From assembly GCA_903842755.1 (NCBI GenBank), contig CAIMNF010000523.1, positions 1 through 7,061 of the forward strand: a DNA stretch of 7,061 bases, given 5' to 3'. The position numbers were made by a program, and so were the translations under genes. This DNA is from Oligoflexia bacterium. Lineage in GTDB: Bacteria > Bdellovibrionota > UBA1018 > CAIMNF01. The notes beneath the pieces were generated by a model. The model saw only the letters and a program-made list of their open reading frames with translations, made no database searches and was not told where the DNA came from. Below, piece after piece: positions 1-5,848 of this stretch. Within the stretch, counting starts at the first letter, position 1, and every line of letters starts with the position of its first letter.

Positions 1-3
1 ACC

Positions 4-28
4 AAGGCCCCCCGCGAAGGGGCCTTTT
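4..28 (+). terminator. Rho-independent terminator of an upstream plus-strand gene
   Basis: Bases 4-11 (AAGGCCCC) pair perfectly with 19-26 (GGGGCCTT) around a 7-base loop, giving an 8-bp GC-rich stem that runs into TTTT and then CATTT. The T-run is only on the plus-strand 3' side. The reverse reading ends in CCTTGGT, so the element fits a gene lying left of the window on the plus strand better than it fits termination of gcvT. The gene it serves is not visible. Confidence 0.75.
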
Positions 29-41
29 CATTTGGACTCTA

Positions 42-184
42 TTAAAGCACAACTTCGCCCCTCTCCGCTGCCTTAGGTGTGATGGGGGGCAGGTGTGTTG
101 TTTTGGGAACAAAATTCGACTGGGGCTTTGAGGGGACGTACTTGTATCGAGTATGCCGTGAAACGGGCGCTTCTGGGATGGTCT
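42..184 (-). other. Displaced fragments resembling the missing GcvT C-terminus
   Basis: Downstream of the premature gcvT stop, three colinear stretches on the minus strand read like the last beta-strands of GcvT but lie in two other frames. They are IPEAPVS (159-179), TAYSIQVRPLKAPVEF (112-159) and VPKTTHLPP (84-110). Family members typically end in a pattern like 'YVPE..S..GT...V.VRGK..PA.VVK.PF', so the order and spacing are right. The first and third lie in one frame that stays open to a stop at 42-44. The match was made by eye and is short. It suggests sequencing or assembly errors, or real decay of the gene's 3' end. Confidence 0.4.
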
Positions 185-1249
185 TTATACGTTTCTGCAT
201 TTCAGCGAAGGCGAAGAAGTGCCACTCGTGACGACGCCCACGACTTTATCCTTAGTTGAATTCAATACGGAATAGCCCTGTCTGGGGATGGCCCGCCCTA
301 GAGATTTTACTCCCACACTCGCCCAGGTGACTCCTGCTTCTTTTTGCTTAACGAGCGCGGCTTTTCCAACAAAATTTGCTTTGGAAAATTTGGTGACCCA
401 TCCTAACCCGGTTTCAAGCGGGGTGGTTTCTTCGGTAAGCTCGTGACCATAAAGCGCATACTTCTTTTCAAGTCGAAGCGTGTCCCGCGCGCCTAAGCCG
501 CACGGCAAAATACCCTCTGAGGCACCGGCCGCCAATAGCGCGTTCCAAACCCGGGGGGCTTTGTCCCACTCTAAATAAAGCTCAAAGCCGTCTTCACCCG
601 TATAACCCGTCCGCGCGATGAGCGCCTGGATTGGCTCGAGAGGATCACCCGCCTTTGGCGTGATTACGCCAGGCAAGCACCAATAGGTTTTAATTTCCGA
701 AAGATTCAAGTTACAGACCTGAGAGAGAATCCGAGCTGCCTTCGGCCCTTGAATGGCAATCTGAGAAATTTTAGATGAATCATTCTCTACCGTAAAACGA
801 GCATGAGGGTGTTCGGTTTTGTATTTCGAGGCGATCTTGACGAAGTGGTCGTAATCCTTTTCTGTATTCGACGCATTTACGACTACAAAAAATTTGTACC
901 CGGATTTATTGCCTTGGGAGGGCGCAAGCCTGTAGATCACTAAATCGTCTACGATTCCGCCTTGTTCATTGCAAAGAGCCGAGTATTGCGCTTGATGAAG
1001 GGCAAGCGTGCTCACCTCGTTGGTTACGGCAAAATTTAGAAAATTTAATGCGTCCTGACCTTCGATGATAATTTCACCCATGTGGCTTACGTCAAACAAT
1101 CCTGCCGCGGTACGGACCGCGAGATGTTCATTGAGGACGCTTGTATATTGAACGGGCAAATTCCAGCCTCCGAAATCCACCATTTTCCCGTTGAGTTTTA
1201 GGTGTTCATTTAAAAGAGCCGTTGCTTTTAGGGCCGTCTTTTCGAGCAT
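185..1249 (-). CDS. gcvT: Aminomethyltransferase, glycine cleavage system T protein (apparently C-terminally truncated)
   Basis: This is the T protein of the glycine cleavage system. It takes the aminomethyl group from lipoylated GcvH, releases ammonia and forms 5,10-methylene-THF in the cytoplasm. Visible family motifs, in order, are DFGGW (25-29), FDVSHMGE (52-59), GGIVDDLVIYR (97-107, with the conserved acidic residues of the folate site), AIQGPKA (165-171), RTGYTGEDGFEL (213-224), a GARDTLRLE...YGHE block (253-270) and GVVTSGTSSPSLK (338-350). The frame then ends after four more residues, at 354 aa. Family members usually continue about 35-45 residues past the SP motif through a final beta-strand, so the 3' end looks broken (see 42-184). 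The ATG at 1249 gives the standard N-terminus, although no clear Shine-Dalgarno is seen. It lies 51 bases downstream of folD on the same strand and is probably cotranscribed with it. The family call is certain. Whether the product is intact is not. Confidence 0.93.
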   Translation of the reverse strand: MLEKTALKATALLNEHLKLNGKMVDFGGWNLPVQYTSVLNEHLAVRTAAGLFDVSHMGEIIIEGQDALNFLNFAVTNEVSTLALHQAQYSALCNEQGGIVDDLVIYRLAPSQGNKSGYKFFVVVNASNTEKDYDHFVKIASKYKTEHPHARFTVENDSSKISQIAIQGPKAARILSQVCNLNLSEIKTYWCLPGVITPKAGDPLEPIQALIARTGYTGEDGFELYLEWDKAPRVWNALLAAGASEGILPCGLGARDTLRLEKKYALYGHELTEETTPLETGLGWVTKFSKANFVGKAALVKQKEAGVTWASVGVKSLGRAIPRQGYSVLNSTKDKVVGVVTSGTSSPSLKCRNV

Positions 1250-1300
1250 GATCGCTAAGCTACACCGAAAAACGAAAATCGTGAACTTAAAAATTAGGCT

Positions 1301-2149
1301 TTAAACGAGGCGCATTTCAGCAGATCGATACGTATTTTCGAGCAACAGCTGAATGGTCATCGGCCCTACGCCCCCGGGCACCGGGGTCATCGCGGAAGCG
1401 AGGGATTGGATCGAATCTGGATCGACGTCCCCAGTGAGCTTGCCATCGGCATTTCGGTGAATTCCCACGTCCACAACCACGGCTCCATCTTTAATCCAGT
1501 TTTTGTTTACCAAGTGTTTTACTCCGGCTGCCGCAAACACTAAGTCTGCTTGCTTGCAAAGCGCTTCAGGATTGAGCGTGGACCGATGCACTTGAATTAC
1601 GGTTGCATTGCGAGCGAGCAAAAGAGCAGCCAAGGGTTTACCGACGATGGAACTTCTGCCGATGACGCACGCAATTTTTCCTTCGATTGGAATTTTGTAA
1701 AAATCCAAAATTTCAATTACGCCGGCCGGAGTGCAGGGCAAAAAACGGGGAGTGCCATTGACCAAAAGACCAATGTTTTCGGGATGCAGGCAATCGACAT
1801 CTTTTTCGGGCGCAACCCAGGAGACAACTTCGGACTCTTTAAACTGTTTTGGAACCGGACGTTGGATTAAGATTCCATCGACTTCCTTTGATGCGCTTAA
1901 TTCCTGAACCTTTTTTTTCACTACCCCAGGATCAATGGTTGCAGGGAAGAGAAGGGTTTCGTGGGTAAAGCCCACTTTTTCTGCGGCAAGGCCTTTGTTC
2001 CGAACGTAAACTTGACTTGCTGGATCTTCGCCGATTAATACGACCGTCAAGTGTGGAGCGCGCCCCAGGCGACTTTTTAGCGTGATTGTTCGTTCGACTA
2101 AGGATTGGGAAAGCTTTTCAATGACGGGCTTTGCGATCAATTTTTCCAT
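1301..2149 (-). CDS. folD: Bifunctional methylene-THF dehydrogenase / methenyl-THF cyclohydrolase
   Basis: FolD is cytoplasmic and interconverts 5,10-methylene-THF, 5,10-methenyl-THF and 10-formyl-THF using NADP(H), feeding purine and formyl-Met synthesis. At 282 aa it has the normal length. Visible motifs are SQVYVRNK (45-52, with the expected catalytic Lys52), DGILIQRPVP (91-100, with the conserved Gln96), EKDVD (115-119), the Rossmann nucleotide-binding segment VIGRSSIVGKP (162-172), HRST (188-191), DVGIHR (227-232) and the C-terminal family signature PGGVGPMTI (258-266). Deviations from consensus are QRP for QLP, CLHP for GFHP after KDVD, and ELS for ELN. All of these are near the folate pocket, and the catalytic residues stay in place. 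The start at 2149 matches the family N-terminus, but no convincing Shine-Dalgarno precedes it. The gene is transcribed away from flgF and precedes gcvT, whose product supplies its substrate. Confidence 0.97.
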   Translation of the reverse strand: MEKLIAKPVIEKLSQSLVERTITLKSRLGRAPHLTVVLIGEDPASQVYVRNKGLAAEKVGFTHETLLFPATIDPGVVKKKVQELSASKEVDGILIQRPVPKQFKESEVVSWVAPEKDVDCLHPENIGLLVNGTPRFLPCTPAGVIEILDFYKIPIEGKIACVIGRSSIVGKPLAALLLARNATVIQVHRSTLNPEALCKQADLVFAAAGVKHLVNKNWIKDGAVVVDVGIHRNADGKLTGDVDPDSIQSLASAMTPVPGGVGPMTIQLLLENTYRSAEMRLV

Positions 2150-2237
2150 GGGTAAGGTCTACCATAAAAAGTGCGCTTTGAGAAAAGAAGAAAAGGGCCA
2201 AAAATTAGACGTCTTTGCACTCTCCACGTTTCAAAAA

Positions 2238-2276
2238 ATAAAAAGTTTGACGCTTTTGTCCTCGTCAATTTTTTAT
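2238..2276. promoter_or_regulatory. Imperfect inverted repeat with back-to-back TTGACG hexamers; candidate divergent promoter/operator
   Basis: The left arm ATAAAAAGTTTGACG (2238-2252) is nearly the reverse complement of the right arm CGTCAATTTTTTAT (2263-2276), with a 10-base spacer. The mismatch is confined to one or two bases next to the TTGACG core. TTGACG at 2247-2252 reads as a -35 toward flgF, with TTTTAT at 2271-2276 as a weak -10 after 18 bases. The mirrored TTGACG (complement of 2263-2268) reads toward folD, with TTTTAT after 19 bases. The promoter reading is inferred. The symmetry is directly visible. No convincing sigma-28 or sigma-54 promoter was found here. Confidence 0.4.
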
Positions 2277-2339
2277 TACACAAAAATTGTTTTATAAACT
2301 TTGCATTCGGCTCCAGTCCCTCGTAAAATTTAAAAAGGG

Positions 2340-2345
2340 AAGGAG
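2340..2345 (+). promoter_or_regulatory. Shine-Dalgarno fixing the flgF start
   Basis: AAGGAG lies four bases before the ATG at 2350. This supports that ATG over the in-frame TTG at 2287, which would add 21 residues unlike any FlgF N-terminus. Upstream CTCC (2311-2314) and TCCC (2317-2320) could pair with GGAG (2342-2345) and GGGA (2337-2340), which would mask the site in the leader RNA. Confidence 0.7.
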
Positions 2346-2349
2346 TCTG

Positions 2350-3264
2350 ATGTCTAAACCCTTATGGCCTGCAATGTCCGGAGCAATTGCTCGTGATTAC
2401 GAAGTGGAAGTCATCGCGAACAATCTTGCCAACGCCAATACCAATGGTTTCAAAAAAGACAATGTGGTTTTCAAGGAATACTTGGCGCAACCGGAACGAG
2501 AGAGTCCGATGACTGCGGATATTCCAAGACTCCCCATCAAAGATAAAGATTTATATCCACTGGACGGCAAAGACCAATCGTTTGTGGTCGTCAATGGTAC
2601 GGTTTCTAGCCATGCGCAAGGCGGTTTAAAAGTTACCGACAATCCGTTAGATGTAGCCTTAAATGGCCCTGGTTTTTTTGAAGTCTCAACCCCGAGCGGG
2701 ATTCGCTACACGCGCTCGGGCAGCTTTAAGCTTGCGCCAGACGGACGGCTCGTGACGAGTGATGGTTTTCCTGTTCTTTCTCAGGCAGAGGCCGAAGAAG
2801 GCGCTCCGCAAAGCGTGCCACAAGATAACCCACAGATTCTTGGCCAAGCAAACAACCTTAGTGGGCGAAACCCTGCGGGACTAAATGCCGCGCGCGAGCC
2901 TGCGGTTGCCGCTCGGTTTATCCAGCTCTTGGGACGGGAAGGTCCCGTGCACATTAACGACGGGGGAGAAATTTATTTAGGTCAAGACCGTGTTGGTAAG
3001 CTAAGCGTCGTCGAGTTTAAAAATATGAACCTGATTCGAAAAACGGGTGGCGTAAATTTTGAAAACAAAGATCCGGTGAAAAATTCGGCGATTGCCTCGG
3101 AGAGCGCCGTTAAACAAGGCATGATTGAAACCTCAAATGTAAATCCGGTTGAAGAGATTAGCAATTTGATTCGAGCAAATCGAATGTTCGAGCAAGATCT
3201 GAAGGCGATGAAAACCGTAAACGAAATGATGCAAAAGGAAGTCAATGATATTGGAAAAATGTAA
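2350..3264 (+). CDS. flgF: Flagellar proximal rod protein FlgF, with a central insertion
   Basis: FlgF is an axial protein exported by the flagellar type III apparatus, and it forms part of the proximal rod in the periplasm. Consistent with that route, it has no signal peptide. The start at 2350 gives a 304-aa protein. The N-terminal rod signature ANNLANANTNGFKKD is at residues 24-38, and the core motifs NPLDVALNGPGFFEV (98-112) and TRSGSFKLAPDGRLVTSDGFPVL (121-143) follow. The C-terminal heptad-like helix opens with ETSNVNPVEEISNLIRANR (260-278). Classical FlgF is about 250 aa. The excess is an Ala/Pro/Asn/Gln-rich stretch at about 145-198, inserted before the strand pair PVHINDGGEIYL...VGKLSVVEF (199-223). 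It is the first gene of the rod/ring operon and is followed by flgG after 21 bases. The choice of FlgF over another rod protein rests on its position before flgG and on its sequence. An ancestral FlgG-like paralogue is the main alternative. Confidence 0.88.
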   Translation: MSKPLWPAMSGAIARDYEVEVIANNLANANTNGFKKDNVVFKEYLAQPERESPMTADIPRLPIKDKDLYPLDGKDQSFVVVNGTVSSHAQGGLKVTDNPLDVALNGPGFFEVSTPSGIRYTRSGSFKLAPDGRLVTSDGFPVLSQAEAEEGAPQSVPQDNPQILGQANNLSGRNPAGLNAAREPAVAARFIQLLGREGPVHINDGGEIYLGQDRVGKLSVVEFKNMNLIRKTGGVNFENKDPVKNSAIASESAVKQGMIETSNVNPVEEISNLIRANRMFEQDLKAMKTVNEMMQKEVNDIGKM

Positions 3265-3285
3265 CCCCTTTTGGAGGATTGAACG

Positions 3286-4071
3286 ATGTTAAAAGCACTG
3301 ACCACTTCTGCCACAGGTCTTGAAGCTCAGCAGGCTAATTTGGATCGAATCGCAAATGATTTGGCCAATGTGAAAACGGATGGATTCAAGCGCGGAACGA
3401 TTGAATTTCAAGACTTGATGTATGAGACCATCAAAGATCCGGGTGGCAAACAAGGGGCGAGCACTCAAACCCCAACCGGAGTACAAAAGGGGCTCGGTGT
3501 AAAAGTCGGTTCCGCACATAAAATTTTTGAACAAGGCGCCGCTAAGATTACCAATAACCAATTAGATTTAATGATCGAAGGACCCGGGTTCATGCAAGTG
3601 ACCCTCCCTCAAACAGGAGAACTGGTCTACACGCGCGCCGGAGCCTTCAAATTAGATTCACAGGGGCGAGTGACTTTATCTAACGGAGCTTTGCTTGAAC
3701 CCGCAGTCACGATTCCAACGAATGTTCAGTCGTTAAGTATTACTCCGGCTGGCGAAATCAAAGCGATGCTCCCTGAAGGAGAAAGTGTCATCGGGCAAGT
3801 TCAAGTGGTTAACTTCTTAAATCCTCAAGGGTTAAAGGCGATTGGAAATAATTTTTATCAGCGCTCGCCCGCAAGCGGCACTCCGCAAGCCGGAATTCCT
3901 GGCGAAAACGGAACTGGGCAATTATTGCAGGGTGCTTTAGAGACCTCGAACGTTAACGTCGCCAATAGCATGATTGATATGATTAACACGCAAAAAGCAT
4001 ATGAAATGAATACGCGCGTAATGGGTGTTGCGGATAAAATGCTTGAAGCAACGACAAACATTGTGAGATAA
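3286..4071 (+). CDS. flgG: Flagellar distal rod protein FlgG
   Basis: FlgG builds the distal rod, the drive shaft passing through the P- and L-rings, and is exported by the flagellar type III system. The 261-aa length matches the family. Its N-terminus reads GLEAQQANLDRIANDLANVKTDGFKR (11-36). Here ANDLAN replaces the usual ANNLAN. The FlgG-specific segment YETIKDPGGKQGASTQTP (46-63) is the counterpart of the 18-residue stretch known to stiffen the rod relative to the hook. DLMIEGPGFMQV (94-105), YTRAGAFKLDSQG (115-127) and the C-terminal ETSNVNVANSMIDMINTQKA (219-238) are also present. GGAGG at 3273-3277 sits eight bases before the ATG. Translation ends in tandem TAA TAA codons (4069-4074). 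Confidence 0.97.
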   Translation: MLKALTTSATGLEAQQANLDRIANDLANVKTDGFKRGTIEFQDLMYETIKDPGGKQGASTQTPTGVQKGLGVKVGSAHKIFEQGAAKITNNQLDLMIEGPGFMQVTLPQTGELVYTRAGAFKLDSQGRVTLSNGALLEPAVTIPTNVQSLSITPAGEIKAMLPEGESVIGQVQVVNFLNPQGLKAIGNNFYQRSPASGTPQAGIPGENGTGQLLQGALETSNVNVANSMIDMINTQKAYEMNTRVMGVADKMLEATTNIVR

Positions 4072-4089
4072 TAAGGGAGAGATCCTAGG

Positions 4090-4152
4090 ATGGGATTTTT
4101 CACCCCATTAATTGAGGTGAGCCAAGGAGGGCGAAGCCAGTGTTCGGATTAG
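4090..4152 (+). other. Possible 20-codon leader reading frame overlapping the flgA start
   Basis: An ATG at 4090, preceded by GGGAGA (4075-4080) at a nine-base distance, opens a 20-residue frame (MGFFTPLIEVSQGGRSQCSD). It runs through the flgA Shine-Dalgarno and stops at 4150-4152, 13 bases inside flgA in another frame. This layout would allow translational coupling. The peptide resembles nothing I recognise and may be a chance frame. The same bases hold a short hairpin, ATGGG (4090-4094) with CCCAT (4104-4108). Confidence 0.2.
4124..4130 (+). promoter_or_regulatory. Strong Shine-Dalgarno fixing the GTG start of flgA
   Basis: AAGGAGG lies nine bases before GTG at 4140. The strength and spacing of this site select the GTG, which also gives a complete signal peptide. 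No in-frame ATG exists nearby. Confidence 0.8.
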
Positions 4153-4892
4153 TAAACAATTTTAAAATTCGCAGCCTTTTTTCGCTTCTTTTCTTTTGCT
4201 GCTTTGCTCAGGCAGATTCTACACCTCCAGCCATCGTTCATTTATCGGAACTGGGCGCAAATGCTTTAGCGGAAAAATTAAGTTCGCAAGAAATAAAAGC
4301 AGAAATTCGGTTTCCAAGCATTGATAAGCTTGCAACGAATGCCAGTTTCGCAGCCGTGGTGGATGTCCGGAGCGTTCGGTTAATAGAAGAAAAAGCAAAT
4401 GCAGTCGCGTCCTTTGCAGTCGTGTGCTCAACTCTTGGGACAGATGGCAATGAAAAGCTTGTGACGAAAATCGTGCACTTGCCTTTTGAGGCTTGGGTAT
4501 CGGTACCGGTAGCAACCCATCGCATTTATCCGAATCGCATTTTGAAACCCGAAGACTTTAAAGTTCAGCCCGTCAATGTTGCTCAAGGAATGGCACGAGA
4601 ATACCGGGGAATTTTGGCTTCACCCCGGACGGAATTTCAACATCTGCAAAGTAAACAAACCATTTTAGAGGGGCAGTTCTTAACGACGGTCGCAACCCAA
4701 CACGAACCCGACGTCAAGCGGGGTGAAATGGTTAAGCTTGAGCTTACGTCTGGAGATTTAAGTTTAACCACTCAAGGCGTTGCCCAGGAAATGGGCACTG
4801 TAGGCGAGCGGATCCATGTCCTTACGACAAAAACCAAGCGCGACGTTACCGGTGTAGTCAGAGCCGATCATTCTGTCGAGGTGAAGCTATGA
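4140..4892 (+). CDS. flgA: Flagellar P-ring assembly chaperone FlgA
   Basis: FlgA is a periplasmic chaperone that helps FlgI subunits assemble into the P-ring around the rod. The 250-aa product starts at a GTG and has a clear Sec signal peptide: basic residues at about 9-11, the hydrophobic core LFSLLFFCCF (13-22), and an AQA/DS cleavage site near residue 25. The C-terminal half is the SAF/ChapFlgA region. It includes HRIYPNRILKPEDFKVQPVN (127-146), QTILEGQFLTT (173-183), DVKRGEMVKLELTSGDLSLT (191-210), the GVAQEMGTVGERIHV block (213-227), and a closing strand ending SVEVKL. It sits 68 bases after flgG and overlaps flgH by four bases (ATGA), a typical translationally coupled arrangement. Expression next to flgI, its client, supports the call. 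Confidence 0.92.
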   Translation: MFGLVNNFKIRSLFSLLFFCCFAQADSTPPAIVHLSELGANALAEKLSSQEIKAEIRFPSIDKLATNASFAAVVDVRSVRLIEEKANAVASFAVVCSTLGTDGNEKLVTKIVHLPFEAWVSVPVATHRIYPNRILKPEDFKVQPVNVAQGMAREYRGILASPRTEFQHLQSKQTILEGQFLTTVATQHEPDVKRGEMVKLELTSGDLSLTTQGVAQEMGTVGERIHVLTTKTKRDVTGVVRADHSVEVKL

Positions 4893-5848
4893 GGAGACCC
4901 TGGAAAACGTTTGGCTTCTTTACCGTCCTTTCTGGCTTGGTGAGCGCGTGCTCTTCGCTTCCTTTTAACCAGGAAAAGCCAGTGGATTACAACGCGATTA
5001 CGTATGGGGATGATTATAAAGAGCGTGGGGGCGATTGGGCGCCCCATCGAGTACGCATTGACCGCGGAAATGCGGGGAGCGAATCAAGCGACCGAAGTGT
5101 GTATTCGATGCAGGACACGAGAAACGACTCCACTTCTGCACGTGGTATTGCCTCGGCCCCTGTTTATGAGGATGAAAATCGAAACGCACGGTTAGATCCA
5201 AGTAATGAACAGGTCAGAAGCGAAATTGCCGTAGGTCGAGGTCAAGCCGTAGCAAACTATAAGAGAGGTGATCGTGCGACCAAGGAAGATTTTTGGGACG
5301 AAACACCAAACGACGGTTCGCTTTGGTCTAACGAGCAAGATGCCAATTACTTTTTTACGAAGGGCAAAGTTCGAGGCTTAGGGGATGTGATCTCGATTAA
5401 AATTGAAGATCCGTTCATTAAACAAGTGGCCGAAGAAATTAAGAAGAATCTTAATCCCGCAGAACAAGAAGTTGAAATGGCGCTTTATTTGAAAAACAAT
5501 GCGGCAGCAAAAGACGACAAAGATATTCAGAACTACCGTGTTGTTGCATCCGATGATTTGAAGAGCGATGCGGCCACGGTAAAAGAACGCATGGAAAAAG
5601 CAGCGCGCTGGGCGCAGGTTGATCTCTCTAAGGTCATCGGTGTCGCTCAAAATGACGAATTTAGGGCCGAGATTGTAGAGAAATATCCCAATGGAAACTT
5701 TAAAATTCGGGCCGTCAAGCGAATCCTTTACCGGGGAGCTTCGAAATTAGTTTCGGTAATTGGGGTAGCTCCTGCCGCGGACTTTGATGATAAAGATGCC
5801 ATCGCATCGGGGAAATTATATGAGTATAAAATTAAAATTGCGCGCTAA
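4889..5848 (+). CDS. flgH: Flagellar L-ring lipoprotein FlgH (divergent, enlarged)
   Basis: FlgH forms the L-ring, the outer-membrane bushing of the flagellar rod. A type II signal peptide ends in the lipobox VSAC, so Cys21 is the predicted lipidated residue. The family core is visible at GSLWSNEQDANYFF (143-156) and GLGDVISIKIED (163-174), and again near the C-terminus at the EKYPNGNFKIRAVKRI block (264-279), SVIGVAPAADF (289-299), and the final strand SGKLYEYKIKIA (307-318). The rest is unusual. About 120 hydrophilic residues lie between the lipobox and the core. The usual Ser/Gly/Asn-rich middle is replaced by a charged, helix-prone stretch (about 174-247). The C-terminal tail seen in enteric FlgH is absent. 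At 319 aa it is much longer than the typical 220-235. The call rests on these patches and on its position between flgA and flgI. Its ATG overlaps the flgA stop, and its 3' end overlaps flgI by 29 bases. Confidence 0.87.
   Translation: MRRPWKTFGFFTVLSGLVSACSSLPFNQEKPVDYNAITYGDDYKERGGDWAPHRVRIDRGNAGSESSDRSVYSMQDTRNDSTSARGIASAPVYEDENRNARLDPSNEQVRSEIAVGRGQAVANYKRGDRATKEDFWDETPNDGSLWSNEQDANYFFTKGKVRGLGDVISIKIEDPFIKQVAEEIKKNLNPAEQEVEMALYLKNNAAAKDDKDIQNYRVVASDDLKSDAATVKERMEKAARWAQVDLSKVIGVAQNDEFRAEIVEKYPNGNFKIRAVKRILYRGASKLVSVIGVAPAADFDDKDAIASGKLYEYKIKIAR

Noticed and set aside
1550..1870. Plus-strand open frame of 106 codons inside folD
   Set aside because: It lies wholly antisense to a well-conserved gene, has no ribosome site or recognisable motif, and its composition is explained by the folD coding frame.
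2207..2214. Perfect 8-base palindrome AGACGTCT in the folD-flgF spacer
   Set aside because: It is too short to distinguish from chance, and it is not repeated or placed at a convincing promoter position.
2195..2219. Possible sigma-54 promoter (GGG...TTTGCA)
   Set aside because: The GG and GC elements are about 20 bases apart instead of the required 10-base separation.
2241..2268. Possible sigma-28 flagellar promoter (AAAAGTTT - 12 bases - CTCGTCAA)
   Set aside because: The -35 half is good, but the -10 half matches only about four of eight consensus bases, so it was not annotated.
2287..2349. N-terminal extension of FlgF from a TTG codon
   Set aside because: The AAGGAG-ATG pair at 2340-2352 gives the normal rod-protein N-terminus. 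The extra 21 residues match nothing in the family and have no ribosome site.
4998..5201. Overlapping short frames on both strands inside flgH
   Set aside because: They lie within the FlgH linker region, have no ribosome sites, and show no recognisable product.
5784..5819. Earlier ATG for flgI
   Set aside because: It would add 12 residues before an already long signal-peptide n-region and deepen the overlap with flgH. The ATG at 5820 gives a better signal sequence.
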